A stretch of 64,000 nt of DNA from an uncultured Flavobacteriaceae bacterium (lineage in GTDB: Bacteria; Bacteroidota; Bacteroidia; Flavobacteriales; Flavobacteriaceae): assembly GCA_947494565.1 (NCBI GenBank), contig CANLVG010000002.1:248001-312000 (forward strand). The letters are read 5' to 3'. Both the position numbers and the translations under genes were made by a program. Below are positions 27,552 through 36,046 of this stretch, in pieces (positions within the stretch are counted from its first letter, which is position 1; each line of letters begins with the position of its first letter). The notes below the pieces were generated by a model. That model had not been told where the DNA came from. It saw only the letters and a program-made list of their open reading frames with translations, and made no database searches.

Positions 27552-29495
27552 TTAATAAGACAATCCATGTCCAAAAGCATATAATGGATCTTGCGAATCA
27601 TAGGGCACATCCTCTAATTGTTTTTCAACCGCTTCCATAGAAGATGGTATTTCAATAGGAAGCTTTCCTGTGGGTTTGAATTTTCCGAAAATCAATTCTA
27701 GAATAATTTCATCTTCACAATCGAAATCCGCAATCACAGCCTTACTGGCCGCATTGATATCAGGCACTACGGATGGGCGATCTATCTTTAAGACCGTGAC
27801 CGTTGGTTTGGAAGAAATCAGTTTTAGAATATCTTCTTTTTCATCCTCTGGAAAATCAAGTCTGCCTTGCGGAATGAACCGTTCCAATAAATCATCGCCT
27901 ACAGGAGGAGAAGATGGGGTTTGAAGTTTTTTTATGATGACATCGGCATCGGACAGGTCAGTAACAATTTGTGGATATGCCGTTACCAGGTTTTCCGACA
28001 TTCCTTCTACATACACTTTGGTCGATGAAGACAATGGAAGAAAATCGTTATCGTTTTTCAGCAGCACCAAGGCCTTTCTTTGAGCCATCTTTCCCTTTTC
28101 AACGAAATTCGAGTTCCCGACAATATCCAATTTCTCTGTATCGACGTACGGATTATCGAAAAGACCGAGTGTGAACTTGTCCCGAAAGATACGTCGCAAT
28201 GATTCATCCAATCGAGCCTCTGATACGGAGCCCTCTTCAACCAGTTGTATTATCAGGTCTGGTCGCGATTCGCCACCAAGCATATCGCAACCGGCATCGA
28301 ATATTTTTTTGACCCGTTCTTTTTCGGACAATTGTTCGACCCCCCAGGCAGATGCCTTTTTAACGGGCATATCGCTTACTAGTCCCCAATCGGTACAGAT
28401 AACACCTTTATATTGAAGTGAATCACGCAAGAGTCCCGTGATGATCTCTTTATTGAAGGCAAAACCCACTTCCTCGCTCGTCTGTCCGTTCGGGATACCG
28501 TAGTAGGGCATGATCTGAGCGGTTCCAGCCTTAAGAGCACCGTCGGTAAACGGAATGACATGGTAATCAAAATTGGAACCGGGATAAGCTTGTCCTTTAC
28601 CGGAGGCGAAATGGGCGTCCCAGCCATCTTCTTGGGGGCCACCTCCTGAAAAATGCTTCGTCATACACGCCACACTGGTGCTCGAGAGGCTATCACCCTG
28701 AAACCCCAGAACATATGCTTCGGTCAGCTTTGCAGCCAAGTGCGCATCCTCACTAAAACAACCGTTGACCCTGGCCCATCTCGGCTCCGTAGCCAAGTCT
28801 GCCATGGGGTGGAGAGCCAACCGTAAACCAAGGGCCGCATATTCTTGACGGGCGATATCTCCGAATTCACGTACTAGGGCAGAATCTCGTGTGGCACCCA
28901 TGCCCAGTTGCGAGGGCCAACGGGAGTAAAAGTTAGAGGCCACGCTGGTACCCGCGTCAAAACCTGCCCCGTGCCTGGGATCTGTAGCAATCGTAACCGG
29001 AATCCCTAAACGGGTACATTCCGCTAATTTTTGAAGATTATTGTTCCACCTAGCGGTTTCTAAAGCCGAGGGTGTCATCATAATGTTAAAGTGGTTCATC
29101 TTCTTTTTGAGTACCTGTTCGGGGGTGGTTTCGAGAAGTAATGAAAATGGATTGGTAATCGAAGGCACGGTGTTCAATTCACCACCATCGGCCATGACCG
29201 CCATATGTATGAAGAGTGCGCCGGCTTTTTCTTCCAGGTTCATCTGAGTAAGCAAATCATCGATTCGCGCATCGATATCCGCTTGTTTATTTTCATAAAC
29301 ATCCAGTTTTCCGTTCTTGTTCAAATCTCGAAATTGTCTGCCATTGTCAGACAAGACAGGAGCTTCTTCCCCGACCAAATCCATATGGGACGATGCCTGT
29401 ATTTTCCATTTGATCCAGAAAATGAAATAGGTTAAAATCAAAAGCGCCATAAGCACTCCTAAAATCTTACCGGCAATTCTTAAACCTCTTTTCAT
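27552..29495 (-). CDS. glycoside hydrolase family 3 protein, membrane-anchored
   Basis: The 647-aa protein has an N-terminal membrane anchor (about residues 9-28). An EF-hand-like DLNKNGKLDVYE (57-68) is followed by the GH3 (beta/alpha)8 domain and its C-terminal domain. Visible GH3 motifs are KHFSGGG (280-286) and CTDWG, with the expected nucleophile Asp369. This points to a retaining beta-glucosidase or beta-xylosidase-type exo-enzyme; the sugar cannot be read. It is divergent from a Nudix-type regulator and shares with it a perfect 13-bp inverted repeat, so it is probably regulated by that protein. Confidence 0.92.
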   Translation of the reverse strand: MKRGLRIAGKILGVLMALLILTYFIFWIKWKIQASSHMDLVGEEAPVLSDNGRQFRDLNKNGKLDVYENKQADIDARIDDLLTQMNLEEKAGALFIHMAVMADGGELNTVPSITNPFSLLLETTPEQVLKKKMNHFNIMMTPSALETARWNNNLQKLAECTRLGIPVTIATDPRHGAGFDAGTSVASNFYSRWPSQLGMGATRDSALVREFGDIARQEYAALGLRLALHPMADLATEPRWARVNGCFSEDAHLAAKLTEAYVLGFQGDSLSSTSVACMTKHFSGGGPQEDGWDAHFASGKGQAYPGSNFDYHVIPFTDGALKAGTAQIMPYYGIPNGQTSEEVGFAFNKEIITGLLRDSLQYKGVICTDWGLVSDMPVKKASAWGVEQLSEKERVKKIFDAGCDMLGGESRPDLIIQLVEEGSVSEARLDESLRRIFRDKFTLGLFDNPYVDTEKLDIVGNSNFVEKGKMAQRKALVLLKNDNDFLPLSSSTKVYVEGMSENLVTAYPQIVTDLSDADVIIKKLQTPSSPPVGDDLLERFIPQGRLDFPEDEKEDILKLISSKPTVTVLKIDRPSVVPDINAASKAVIADFDCEDEIILELIFGKFKPTGKLPIEIPSSMEAVEKQLEDVPYDSQDPLYAFGHGLSY

Positions 29496-29504
29496 ATTTT
29501 ATTA

Positions 29505-29544
29505 TTTTGACACAATAGTATAAAAAAATTATATTGTGTCAAAA
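29505..29544. promoter_or_regulatory. perfect 13-bp inverted repeat, likely operator between GH3 gene and NrtR-like regulator
   Basis: TTTTGACACAATA (29505-29517) and its exact reverse complement TATTGTGTCAAAA (29532-29544) are separated by 14 AT-rich bases, with arm centres 27 bp apart. On the minus strand the arms contain TTTG, then 19 bp, then TACTATTG. That is the Bacteroidota -33/-7 spacing with one mismatch, so the operator would cover the GH3 promoter. Similar inverted operators serve Nudix-type regulators. The binding protein is inferred from adjacency. Confidence 0.7.
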
Positions 29545-29559
29545 AAATACAATAAAGAT

Positions 29560-29567
29560 TATATTTG
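29560..29567 (+). promoter_or_regulatory. candidate -7 box of the NrtR-like gene
   Basis: TATATTTG matches TAnnTTTG exactly but ends only 3 bp before the ATG at 29571. Transcription from it would start at or inside the first codons, which points to a leaderless mRNA or to use of the ATG at 29592. The -33 region is not a good match. Confidence 0.35.
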
Positions 29568-29570
29568 CGC

Positions 29571-30362
29571 ATGACCAAGATTCAAGACCCTATGCTATCA
29601 TTCGAAGAAGAGTTGAACATGTACCTTGCCGGAAATTCTATTGACTGTGTCATTTTTGGTTATGAGCATCAAGAGCTCAAAATATTATTATTGCAATGGA
29701 AACATCATCCGGTCTGGTCATTGCCCGGCGGCTTTATCAGAAAAGACGAAGACATGAATAAAGCGGCCAATAGGGTTTTGATAGAACGCACAGGTCTCAA
29801 ATCTGTCTATTTGAACCAGTTTCGCACCTTCGGTAGTGTCGCGCGCTCTGAGTTACATAAAAACGCTCAATTCATGCGCCTGGATCTTTTCAAAAAATCA
29901 GAGGTATTCAGTGCCAAAACCATAGCGTGGTTGACCAAAAGATTCATTACAACGGGATATTTTGCCCTTGTCGATATCGAAAAAACAAGTCCCAAACCTG
30001 ATTTTTTGAGCGCCAAATGTGAGTGGAAGTCCTTAAAAGACACCCCCCCATTACTCCTCGATCACAATGACATTGTACAAAAAGCACTGGAACATCTTCG
30101 TATTCGCCTGAACTATCTTCCCATTGGAGCTTCACTTTTACCGCATAAGTTTACGATGCAAGACCTTCAAAAACTCTACGAGGCCATTTTGCAGAAACCC
30201 TTGGAGCGAAGTAATTTCCAAAGAAAACTACTCAAGCTTGATTTTTTAAACCGTCATGAAAAGCAAATGACAGGTGCGGCCAATAAAGCGCCCTACCTAT
30301 ACAGTTTTGATATGATCAAATACGAAAAACTGATTAAGCAAGGTATTGGTTTCTCCTTTTAG
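29571..30362 (+). CDS. Nudix-domain transcriptional regulator (NrtR/AraR-like)
   Basis: The 263-aa protein has a Nudix domain (about residues 20-140) and a C-terminal winged helix (IGASLLPHKFTMQDLQKLYEAI, LERSNFQRKLLKLDFL). In the Nudix box the invariant RE becomes RV and the EE pair becomes ER (GFIRKDEDMNKAANRVLIER), so hydrolysis is not expected. This is the pattern of NrtR-type regulators, which include sugar-responsive members in Bacteroidota. It is divergent from a GH3 gene with a perfect 13-bp inverted repeat between them. I chose the ATG at 29571; a TTG at 29565 and an ATG at 29592 are alternatives. The ligand is probably a sugar released by the GH3 enzyme, by inference. Confidence 0.88.
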   Translation: MTKIQDPMLSFEEELNMYLAGNSIDCVIFGYEHQELKILLLQWKHHPVWSLPGGFIRKDEDMNKAANRVLIERTGLKSVYLNQFRTFGSVARSELHKNAQFMRLDLFKKSEVFSAKTIAWLTKRFITTGYFALVDIEKTSPKPDFLSAKCEWKSLKDTPPLLLDHNDIVQKALEHLRIRLNYLPIGASLLPHKFTMQDLQKLYEAILQKPLERSNFQRKLLKLDFLNRHEKQMTGAANKAPYLYSFDMIKYEKLIKQGIGFSF

Positions 30363-30473
30363 ATGCTGGCCTGTAACTTAGGGTTTCACAAAATAGGTTT
30401 CCTTCAACCTAGGAAGTATGTTGTAATTTAGATTTCGTTTTTAAATCCTATTTTAGTGCTTCATTAGAATTGC

Positions 30474-32549
30474 ATGAAGCGACTACCTCTGATTTTATTT
30501 TTTTTCAGCGTACTTACGCAAGCTCAAACTCCCAAAGACAAGGACAGCATTACCCAGTTAGATGAGGTCATCTTGCTCGACGCCCTAAAGAAGAAAAATG
30601 CGGCAGGTATTGTTCCATCAGAGGTCATTTCGGCAAAGGTCTTTCAGAATTACAGCCCGGTTTCCATGGTCAACTCCTTAAACCAGATTCCTGGGGTCTA
30701 TGTCTTTTCAGGAGCCTTGAACACTAATCGTATCACCATGCGCGGTATAGGGGCACGCACCCTATTCGGTACCGATAAACTAAGGATGTATTACAATGAC
30801 ATCCCCGTAACCGATGGCTCGGGCTTCTCATCCATTGAAGCCTTCGATTTAGAAAACCTTAGTCAGATTGAAGTGATTAAAGGTCCTAAGGGCACCACAT
30901 ATGGCGCTAATTTAGGGGGAGCCCTGATTTTGAATCCGAAAGAAGCCCTGGGTAGGTCGACCAACTTTTCCAATAATTTGACGGCAGGTTCATTCGGTCT
31001 CCTAAAGAACAATCTTTCCTTCAATCATTTCGATGGCAAATTCAGGTTGGGCCTCCAATACGGACATATGGAAGCGGACGGCTATCGACAGAACAGTAAT
31101 TTTGAACGGGATGGTTTTTTGTTGAATGCCTCCTATCAAATCAACGCCAAGGATAACATCAGCCTGTTGATCAATCACATTGATTTTACGGCTCAAATTC
31201 CAAGTTCCTTGGGCGCAACGGCTTTCGCCGAAGATCCGCAACAAGCGACTTTTACCTGGCGTGCCTCGCAAGGTTTCGAAGCTAATAACTATACCCTTCT
31301 AGGGGTGAACTATTCGCATCGGTTTACAGATAAACTAGAAAATTCCACGAGCATATTTTATACCTATCTGGACAAGGATGAAGCACGGCCTTTCGGAATA
31401 CTGGATGAAATCACAAAGGGTTTTGGTTTTCGCACACGCTTCTCGGGAACATTCGATTTCTTAGAGAAACAGGCTGATTTCTCCTTTGGCGCCGAGCTTT
31501 TCAAGGACGAGTACGACTGGGACGAATTCCGAAACCTTTGGGAGGACAATGATGGTAATGGGAGTCTTAAGGGCGAACAATTTGCCCGGAACAAAGAATT
31601 CAGAAGCCAATGGAACGCTTTTGGTACTTTGTTATTCCCGTTTTCGGATCGATTTTCGGCACAATTGGGCCTCAACCTCAATAAGACGGACTACGACTAC
31701 CGAGATCTGTTGAACTCGGGTACAGAGAACAGAAGTGCCGAACGAAATTTCAAGGCCATTCTATTGCCCAGTCTGAATCTTGAGTATGTATTCTCGGAGG
31801 ACCATCAGTTATATGCTAATGTCAGTCGTGGGTTCTCGAATCCAACCTTAGAGGAAACCTTAACCCCTGATGGTGTAATCAACCCGGATATTGCCCAAGA
31901 AACCGGGGTAAACTATGAACTGGGCACTAATTTGTATTTGGACCAGAAGCGATTTCAATTGAATCTGTCCATATACCAAATGAATATCCAAAACCTCTTG
32001 GTCGGGGAACGTGAAAGTGAAGATCGGCTCGTTGGTAAAAATGCAGGCAAAACGAGACACCGTGGACTGGAAATTGCGATGAGCTATAATTGGACGATTT
32101 CCAAAAACATTCAACTTTCACCTTTTGTCAATTACACCTTGACCGATCATAGTTTTGTGGAATTTATTGATGAAGGTGATAATTTTTCGGGAAACCCACT
32201 CACGGGTGTTCCCGAACAACGCAGAACGGCCGGTATTCAGATGCGCCTCTTTGAACACTTTTACTGGAACATTACCCATCAGCATGTGGGTGAAATTCCG
32301 TTGACCAATGCCGCTGATCTTTACAGTGACCCGTTTACCGTCCTCAACACAAGAATGGGCTATTTAAAAAAACTATCGGAACATTTCACGTTGGGTATCG
32401 ATTTTGGTGTCAACAATGTGCTCGACGAAGTATATGCACAATCGGTGCTGATCAATACCCAAGGTTTCGGCGGGCGTGAACCGCGCTATTTTTATCCGGG
32501 GGACGAACGGAATTACTATGGGGGGCTGAAAATAGGATATTCTTTTTAA
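30474..32549 (+). CDS. TonB-dependent receptor, siderophore/iron type
   Basis: The 691-aa protein has a signal peptide (LILFFFSVLTQAQ), a plug domain with IPGVYVFSGALNTNRITMRG and IEVIKGPKGTTYGANLGG, and a barrel ending KIGYSF. It lacks the CarboxypepD_reg domain of the other three receptors here. YANVSRGFSNPTLEETLTP is typical of FecA/CirA-type iron-complex receptors, so iron or another metal chelate is the likely cargo. It follows the Nudix regulator by 111 bp on the same strand; joint control is possible but not shown. Its stop overlaps the glyQS stop by 4 bp. Confidence 0.9.
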   Translation: MKRLPLILFFFSVLTQAQTPKDKDSITQLDEVILLDALKKKNAAGIVPSEVISAKVFQNYSPVSMVNSLNQIPGVYVFSGALNTNRITMRGIGARTLFGTDKLRMYYNDIPVTDGSGFSSIEAFDLENLSQIEVIKGPKGTTYGANLGGALILNPKEALGRSTNFSNNLTAGSFGLLKNNLSFNHFDGKFRLGLQYGHMEADGYRQNSNFERDGFLLNASYQINAKDNISLLINHIDFTAQIPSSLGATAFAEDPQQATFTWRASQGFEANNYTLLGVNYSHRFTDKLENSTSIFYTYLDKDEARPFGILDEITKGFGFRTRFSGTFDFLEKQADFSFGAELFKDEYDWDEFRNLWEDNDGNGSLKGEQFARNKEFRSQWNAFGTLLFPFSDRFSAQLGLNLNKTDYDYRDLLNSGTENRSAERNFKAILLPSLNLEYVFSEDHQLYANVSRGFSNPTLEETLTPDGVINPDIAQETGVNYELGTNLYLDQKRFQLNLSIYQMNIQNLLVGERESEDRLVGKNAGKTRHRGLEIAMSYNWTISKNIQLSPFVNYTLTDHSFVEFIDEGDNFSGNPLTGVPEQRRTAGIQMRLFEHFYWNITHQHVGEIPLTNAADLYSDPFTVLNTRMGYLKKLSEHFTLGIDFGVNNVLDEVYAQSVLINTQGFGGREPRYFYPGDERNYYGGLKIGYSF

Positions 32550-34093
32550 CCCTTAATCTTCCGCAACCATACCCGCATATCCACTTCTTCATGGATGATG
32601 CTCCTTAACTCGGTGATTGCCACGCGCTGCTGCTCCATGGTATCGCGATGACGAATGGTGACGGTTTGATCCTCTAGCGTCTGGTGATCGACGGTAATAC
32701 AAAAAGGTGTTCCATTGGCATCTTGCCTGCGATAGCGACGACCCACGGCATCTTTTTCATCGTAGAGTACGTTAAAGTCCCATTTCAGATCCGCGATGAT
32801 CTCTTTGGCGATTTCGGGGAGTCCGTCTTTTTTTACCAACGGAAAAACCGCTGCTTTTGTCGGTGCCAGAACAGCAGGTAATTTCAATACCGTTCTAAAA
32901 GTTCCGTTCTCCAGTTCTTCTTCTTGAAGCGATTTGGAGAATACGGCCAAGAACATCCGGTCGAGTCCGATAGAAGTTTCTAAAACGTAAGGCACGTAAT
33001 TCTCCCTGGTTTCCGGATCAAAATATTGCAACTTCTTGCTTGAATACTCTTCATGTTGTGAAAGGTCGAAGTCGGTACGAGAATGAATACCTTCCAATTC
33101 CTTAAATCCGAAAGGAAAGCGAAATTCAATATCGGAAGCGGCATCGGCATAATGCGCTAGTTTCTCATGATCGTGAAAACGATAGTTCTCCTCGCCCATA
33201 CCCAATGACAAATGCCATTTCATGCGATGTTCCTTCCAATGTTCGTACCACTCTTTTTGAGTGCCTGGTTTGATGAAATACTGCATCTCCATTTGTTCGA
33301 ACTCGCGCATACGGAAAATAAACTGGCGGGCTACGATTTCATTTCGAAAAGCCTTTCCGGTTTGGGCAATTCCAAAAGGAATCTTCATACGCCCTGTTTT
33401 CTGAACATTGAGAAAGTTCACGAAAATACCTTGGGCGGTTTCCGGTCGCAGGTAAAGGTCCATGGCGCTTTCGGCCGAAGCACCGAGCTTCGTGCCGAAC
33501 ATCAGATTGAATTGTTTGACATCCGTCCAGTTCTTGGATCCCGACATCGGACAGGCAATGTCCAGTTCCTCGATCAGTTTTTTGACGTCGGCCAAATCCT
33601 CGTTCTCCAAAGATTTGCCCAATCGCTTTAGAATACCGGTAGCTTGCTCTTGATACCCCAACACCCTTGGGTTGGTAGCCAGAAACTGCTCTTTATCGAA
33701 TGCATCTCCAAATCGTTTGGCAGCCTTAGCGACCTCTTTTTCGATTTTGTTCTCGATTTTTGCCACATGGTCTTCGACCAGTACGTCAGCACGATATCTT
33801 TTCTTAGAGTCTTTGTTGTCGATAAGGGGGTCATTAAAGGCATCTACGTGCCCTGAAGCCTTCCAAGTTGTCGGATGCATAAAAATGGCGGCATCGATAC
33901 CCACAATATTATCATTGAGTTGCACCATGGCCTTCCACCAATACTCTCGTATGTTCTTTTTGAGTTCGGCACCGTTTTGGCCGTAGTCGTACACAGCACT
34001 GAGGCCATCGTATATTTCACTTGATTGAAACACGTATCCGTATTCCTTAGCATGTGAAATCACCTTCTTAAAATCGTCTTCCTGTTTTGCCAT
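32546..34093 (-). CDS. glyQS: glycyl-tRNA synthetase, single-chain type
   Basis: The 515-aa class II synthetase charges tRNA-Gly. It has motif 2 GIAQTGKAFRNEIVARQFIFRMREFEQMEM and the motif 3 region YVLETSIGLDRMFLAV, both strongly conserved in the alpha2-type enzyme. The C-terminal anticodon-binding domain is followed by RYRRQDANGTPFC. It is not the alpha2beta2 form (glyQ plus glyS). Cytoplasmic, monocistronic, and convergent with the TonB receptor with overlapping stops. Confidence 0.96.
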   Translation of the reverse strand: MAKQEDDFKKVISHAKEYGYVFQSSEIYDGLSAVYDYGQNGAELKKNIREYWWKAMVQLNDNIVGIDAAIFMHPTTWKASGHVDAFNDPLIDNKDSKKRYRADVLVEDHVAKIENKIEKEVAKAAKRFGDAFDKEQFLATNPRVLGYQEQATGILKRLGKSLENEDLADVKKLIEELDIACPMSGSKNWTDVKQFNLMFGTKLGASAESAMDLYLRPETAQGIFVNFLNVQKTGRMKIPFGIAQTGKAFRNEIVARQFIFRMREFEQMEMQYFIKPGTQKEWYEHWKEHRMKWHLSLGMGEENYRFHDHEKLAHYADAASDIEFRFPFGFKELEGIHSRTDFDLSQHEEYSSKKLQYFDPETRENYVPYVLETSIGLDRMFLAVFSKSLQEEELENGTFRTVLKLPAVLAPTKAAVFPLVKKDGLPEIAKEIIADLKWDFNVLYDEKDAVGRRYRRQDANGTPFCITVDHQTLEDQTVTIRHRDTMEQQRVAITELRSIIHEEVDMRVWLRKIKG

Positions 34094-34187
34094 TTGGCAA
34101 AAATAGAATATTCTCCGATTCTAGTCTGAATAAAAAATATACTTTGTGAAAAATGTTACAAGGAGTGCAGAAACCGAACAGAAAACC

Positions 34188-35084
34188 TTACTTCAATTGA
34201 AACTCAGCGGTCTGAAGCAAACGTTCATCCTCAAAAACATTGAGCGTATACGTACCGCCTTCCAATGAGCCCTCGGGTAAGGTAATGAAATCGGAAACCT
34301 GAGTGGTTTCGCCATTAAAAACAAGTTCGATACGTTTACTGTATACGTTGCCATTTACGGTAATGGTATTAGCATTATCTTCGATAATACCCATATTCGG
34401 GCCCAAAAATTGAAAATACAATACACGTTCTTGGTTCGCCAAATTCGCATCCCCTTCAATATTGACCGTTCCTCTCAGTTTTTTAATAGTAGAAGCCTTG
34501 TTTGACTGAATAAGCTTACCTGATCGAAGTCGGTATGCACTCCCACTGGCATTCTCGATTTTCAGGTATTGCTTGGTCTTGAGCTCTTCATTTAGCTCAC
34601 GCATCTTCTTTTTCTGGAGTGATTCGGCCTCAGTTATGGCCCTATTTGCCTGTCGAAGGCGTTCAATCGTTCGTTGACTTTCATCATACTTATCGGCCAA
34701 TTGCATATTATTATACTGCAAAAAATCGTTCTTGATCTTCAGACTGTCGTTCATTGCTTCCAACCGACTAAGCTCTGATTTGAATTCCCTCAATTTTTCG
34801 ATGGTAAAACTTAGTTTTCCAACCGAATCCAATAGATTATCGATTTGATATTTCGAATCTTGTAGCTCGATGTCATTCATCTCCTGCAAAGCGGAAAGAC
34901 GATCCACATCGGCTTTCATCAAGGTAAGGTCCTTCACTAAAAGTTCCTTCTCCTTCTCCAAATAGCCAATTTGCGTCTTTGACTGCGCATAGCTATAATA
35001 AAAGGCGATTAAAATGCCGATTATGACAGCAAATAGCGCTGCAAGGATTACTTTGTAGTTAAATTTGGTATCTTGATTATCCAT
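34188..35084 (-). CDS. membrane-anchored coiled-coil protein of unknown function
   Basis: The 298-aa protein has a cytoplasmic N-terminus, one membrane helix (about residues 12-30) and a long heptad-rich coiled coil (about 35-165; YLEKEKELLVKDLTLMKADV). A C-terminal beta-rich domain of about 120 residues includes KQYLKIENASGSAYRLRSGK and NTITVNGNVYSKRIELVFNG. The topology suggests an inner-membrane anchor with a periplasmic coiled coil. Proteins of this type are common in Flavobacteriaceae but their role is not known to me. It is divergent from comF (41 bp between starts). Confidence 0.75.
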   Translation of the reverse strand: MDNQDTKFNYKVILAALFAVIIGILIAFYYSYAQSKTQIGYLEKEKELLVKDLTLMKADVDRLSALQEMNDIELQDSKYQIDNLLDSVGKLSFTIEKLREFKSELSRLEAMNDSLKIKNDFLQYNNMQLADKYDESQRTIERLRQANRAITEAESLQKKKMRELNEELKTKQYLKIENASGSAYRLRSGKLIQSNKASTIKKLRGTVNIEGDANLANQERVLYFQFLGPNMGIIEDNANTITVNGNVYSKRIELVFNGETTQVSDFITLPEGSLEGGTYTLNVFEDERLLQTAEFQLK

Positions 35085-35125
35085 TAGGAGAATAAGATTA
35101 AGTAGGTTAATATAAAGTCTAGGAC

Positions 35126-35839
35126 TTGTCGATTATCAATCTAACAAAGATACTAAATGACATCAATAGGGTGCTACTACCCCCGGTGTGTTTTGGATGT
35201 AATGCCCATTTAATCAGGGGAGAGCATTACCTCTGTACCGTTTGTCGAAATGATTTGCCTCTCACCGATTATTCCTTTAACGAAGAAAACCCCATTGACC
35301 GTATTTTTTATGGTAGAATTAACGTAAAAAAGGCCAGTTCTTTCCTATTTTTCACGGAAAATGGAATTGTAAAACAACTTATTCATCATTTGAAATACAA
35401 AAATCAAGAACACATAGGGCGCTTTCTCGGCGACTGGTACGGCCCTCTTTTAAAACAAAATCAAGCCCTTGATGTTATCGATGCGGTAGTACCGGTGCCA
35501 TTACATAAAAGAAAGTTGAAAAAACGAGGATACAATCAAGTGGCCTTGTTTGCAGAGCGATTGGCCTTTCACCTGAATACGGATTATGTTGACCATATCC
35601 TTTTCAAAACCGCAAATAATAAGACCCAGACCACCAAAGGACGTATCGGTCGGTGGCACGGAAAAACATCGCTCTATGCGCTCGCGGATACCAGTTATCT
35701 CAAAAACAAGAATGTTCTCTTGGTCGATGATGTAATTACCAGTGGTGCCACTATGGAGATGTGTGCTGAGGCGTTGTTACAAACCGAGGGAATATCAGTT
35801 CGAATTACCAGTATGGCCACCGTAGCCCAATTTCAATGA
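35126..35839 (+). CDS. comF: ComF-family phosphoribosyltransferase-like protein
   Basis: The 237-aa protein has an N-terminal zinc finger (CFGC...CTVC), the ComF signature VVPVPLHKRKLKKRGYNQ and a PRPP-binding loop NVLLVDDVITSGAT. ComF homologues are linked to DNA uptake and possibly to nucleotide metabolism; the exact reaction is unsettled. The only convincing start is a TTG at 35126, because the zinc-finger region begins within 25 codons and no ATG precedes it in frame. Monocistronic. Confidence 0.9.
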   Translation: MSIINLTKILNDINRVLLPPVCFGCNAHLIRGEHYLCTVCRNDLPLTDYSFNEENPIDRIFYGRINVKKASSFLFFTENGIVKQLIHHLKYKNQEHIGRFLGDWYGPLLKQNQALDVIDAVVPVPLHKRKLKKRGYNQVALFAERLAFHLNTDYVDHILFKTANNKTQTTKGRIGRWHGKTSLYALADTSYLKNKNVLLVDDVITSGATMEMCAEALLQTEGISVRITSMATVAQFQ

Positions 35840-36046
35840 GCGGATTGCCCCAACTCGAAAATCGATAGTAGTATGTCACTCGTTTTATCTTTGTTCAATT
35901 GTAAACCCACAGCCATAGTTTAACCCATGTTCGACTCGGCCAGCATTACACCGAAAATGAAAAAAGGAAATTTCCCTAAATTCCGGTGTTCGGAAAACGC
36001 AGCTATTCAAATTAATCGTTTCTTTGTCCACTTAGATTAGTACTAC

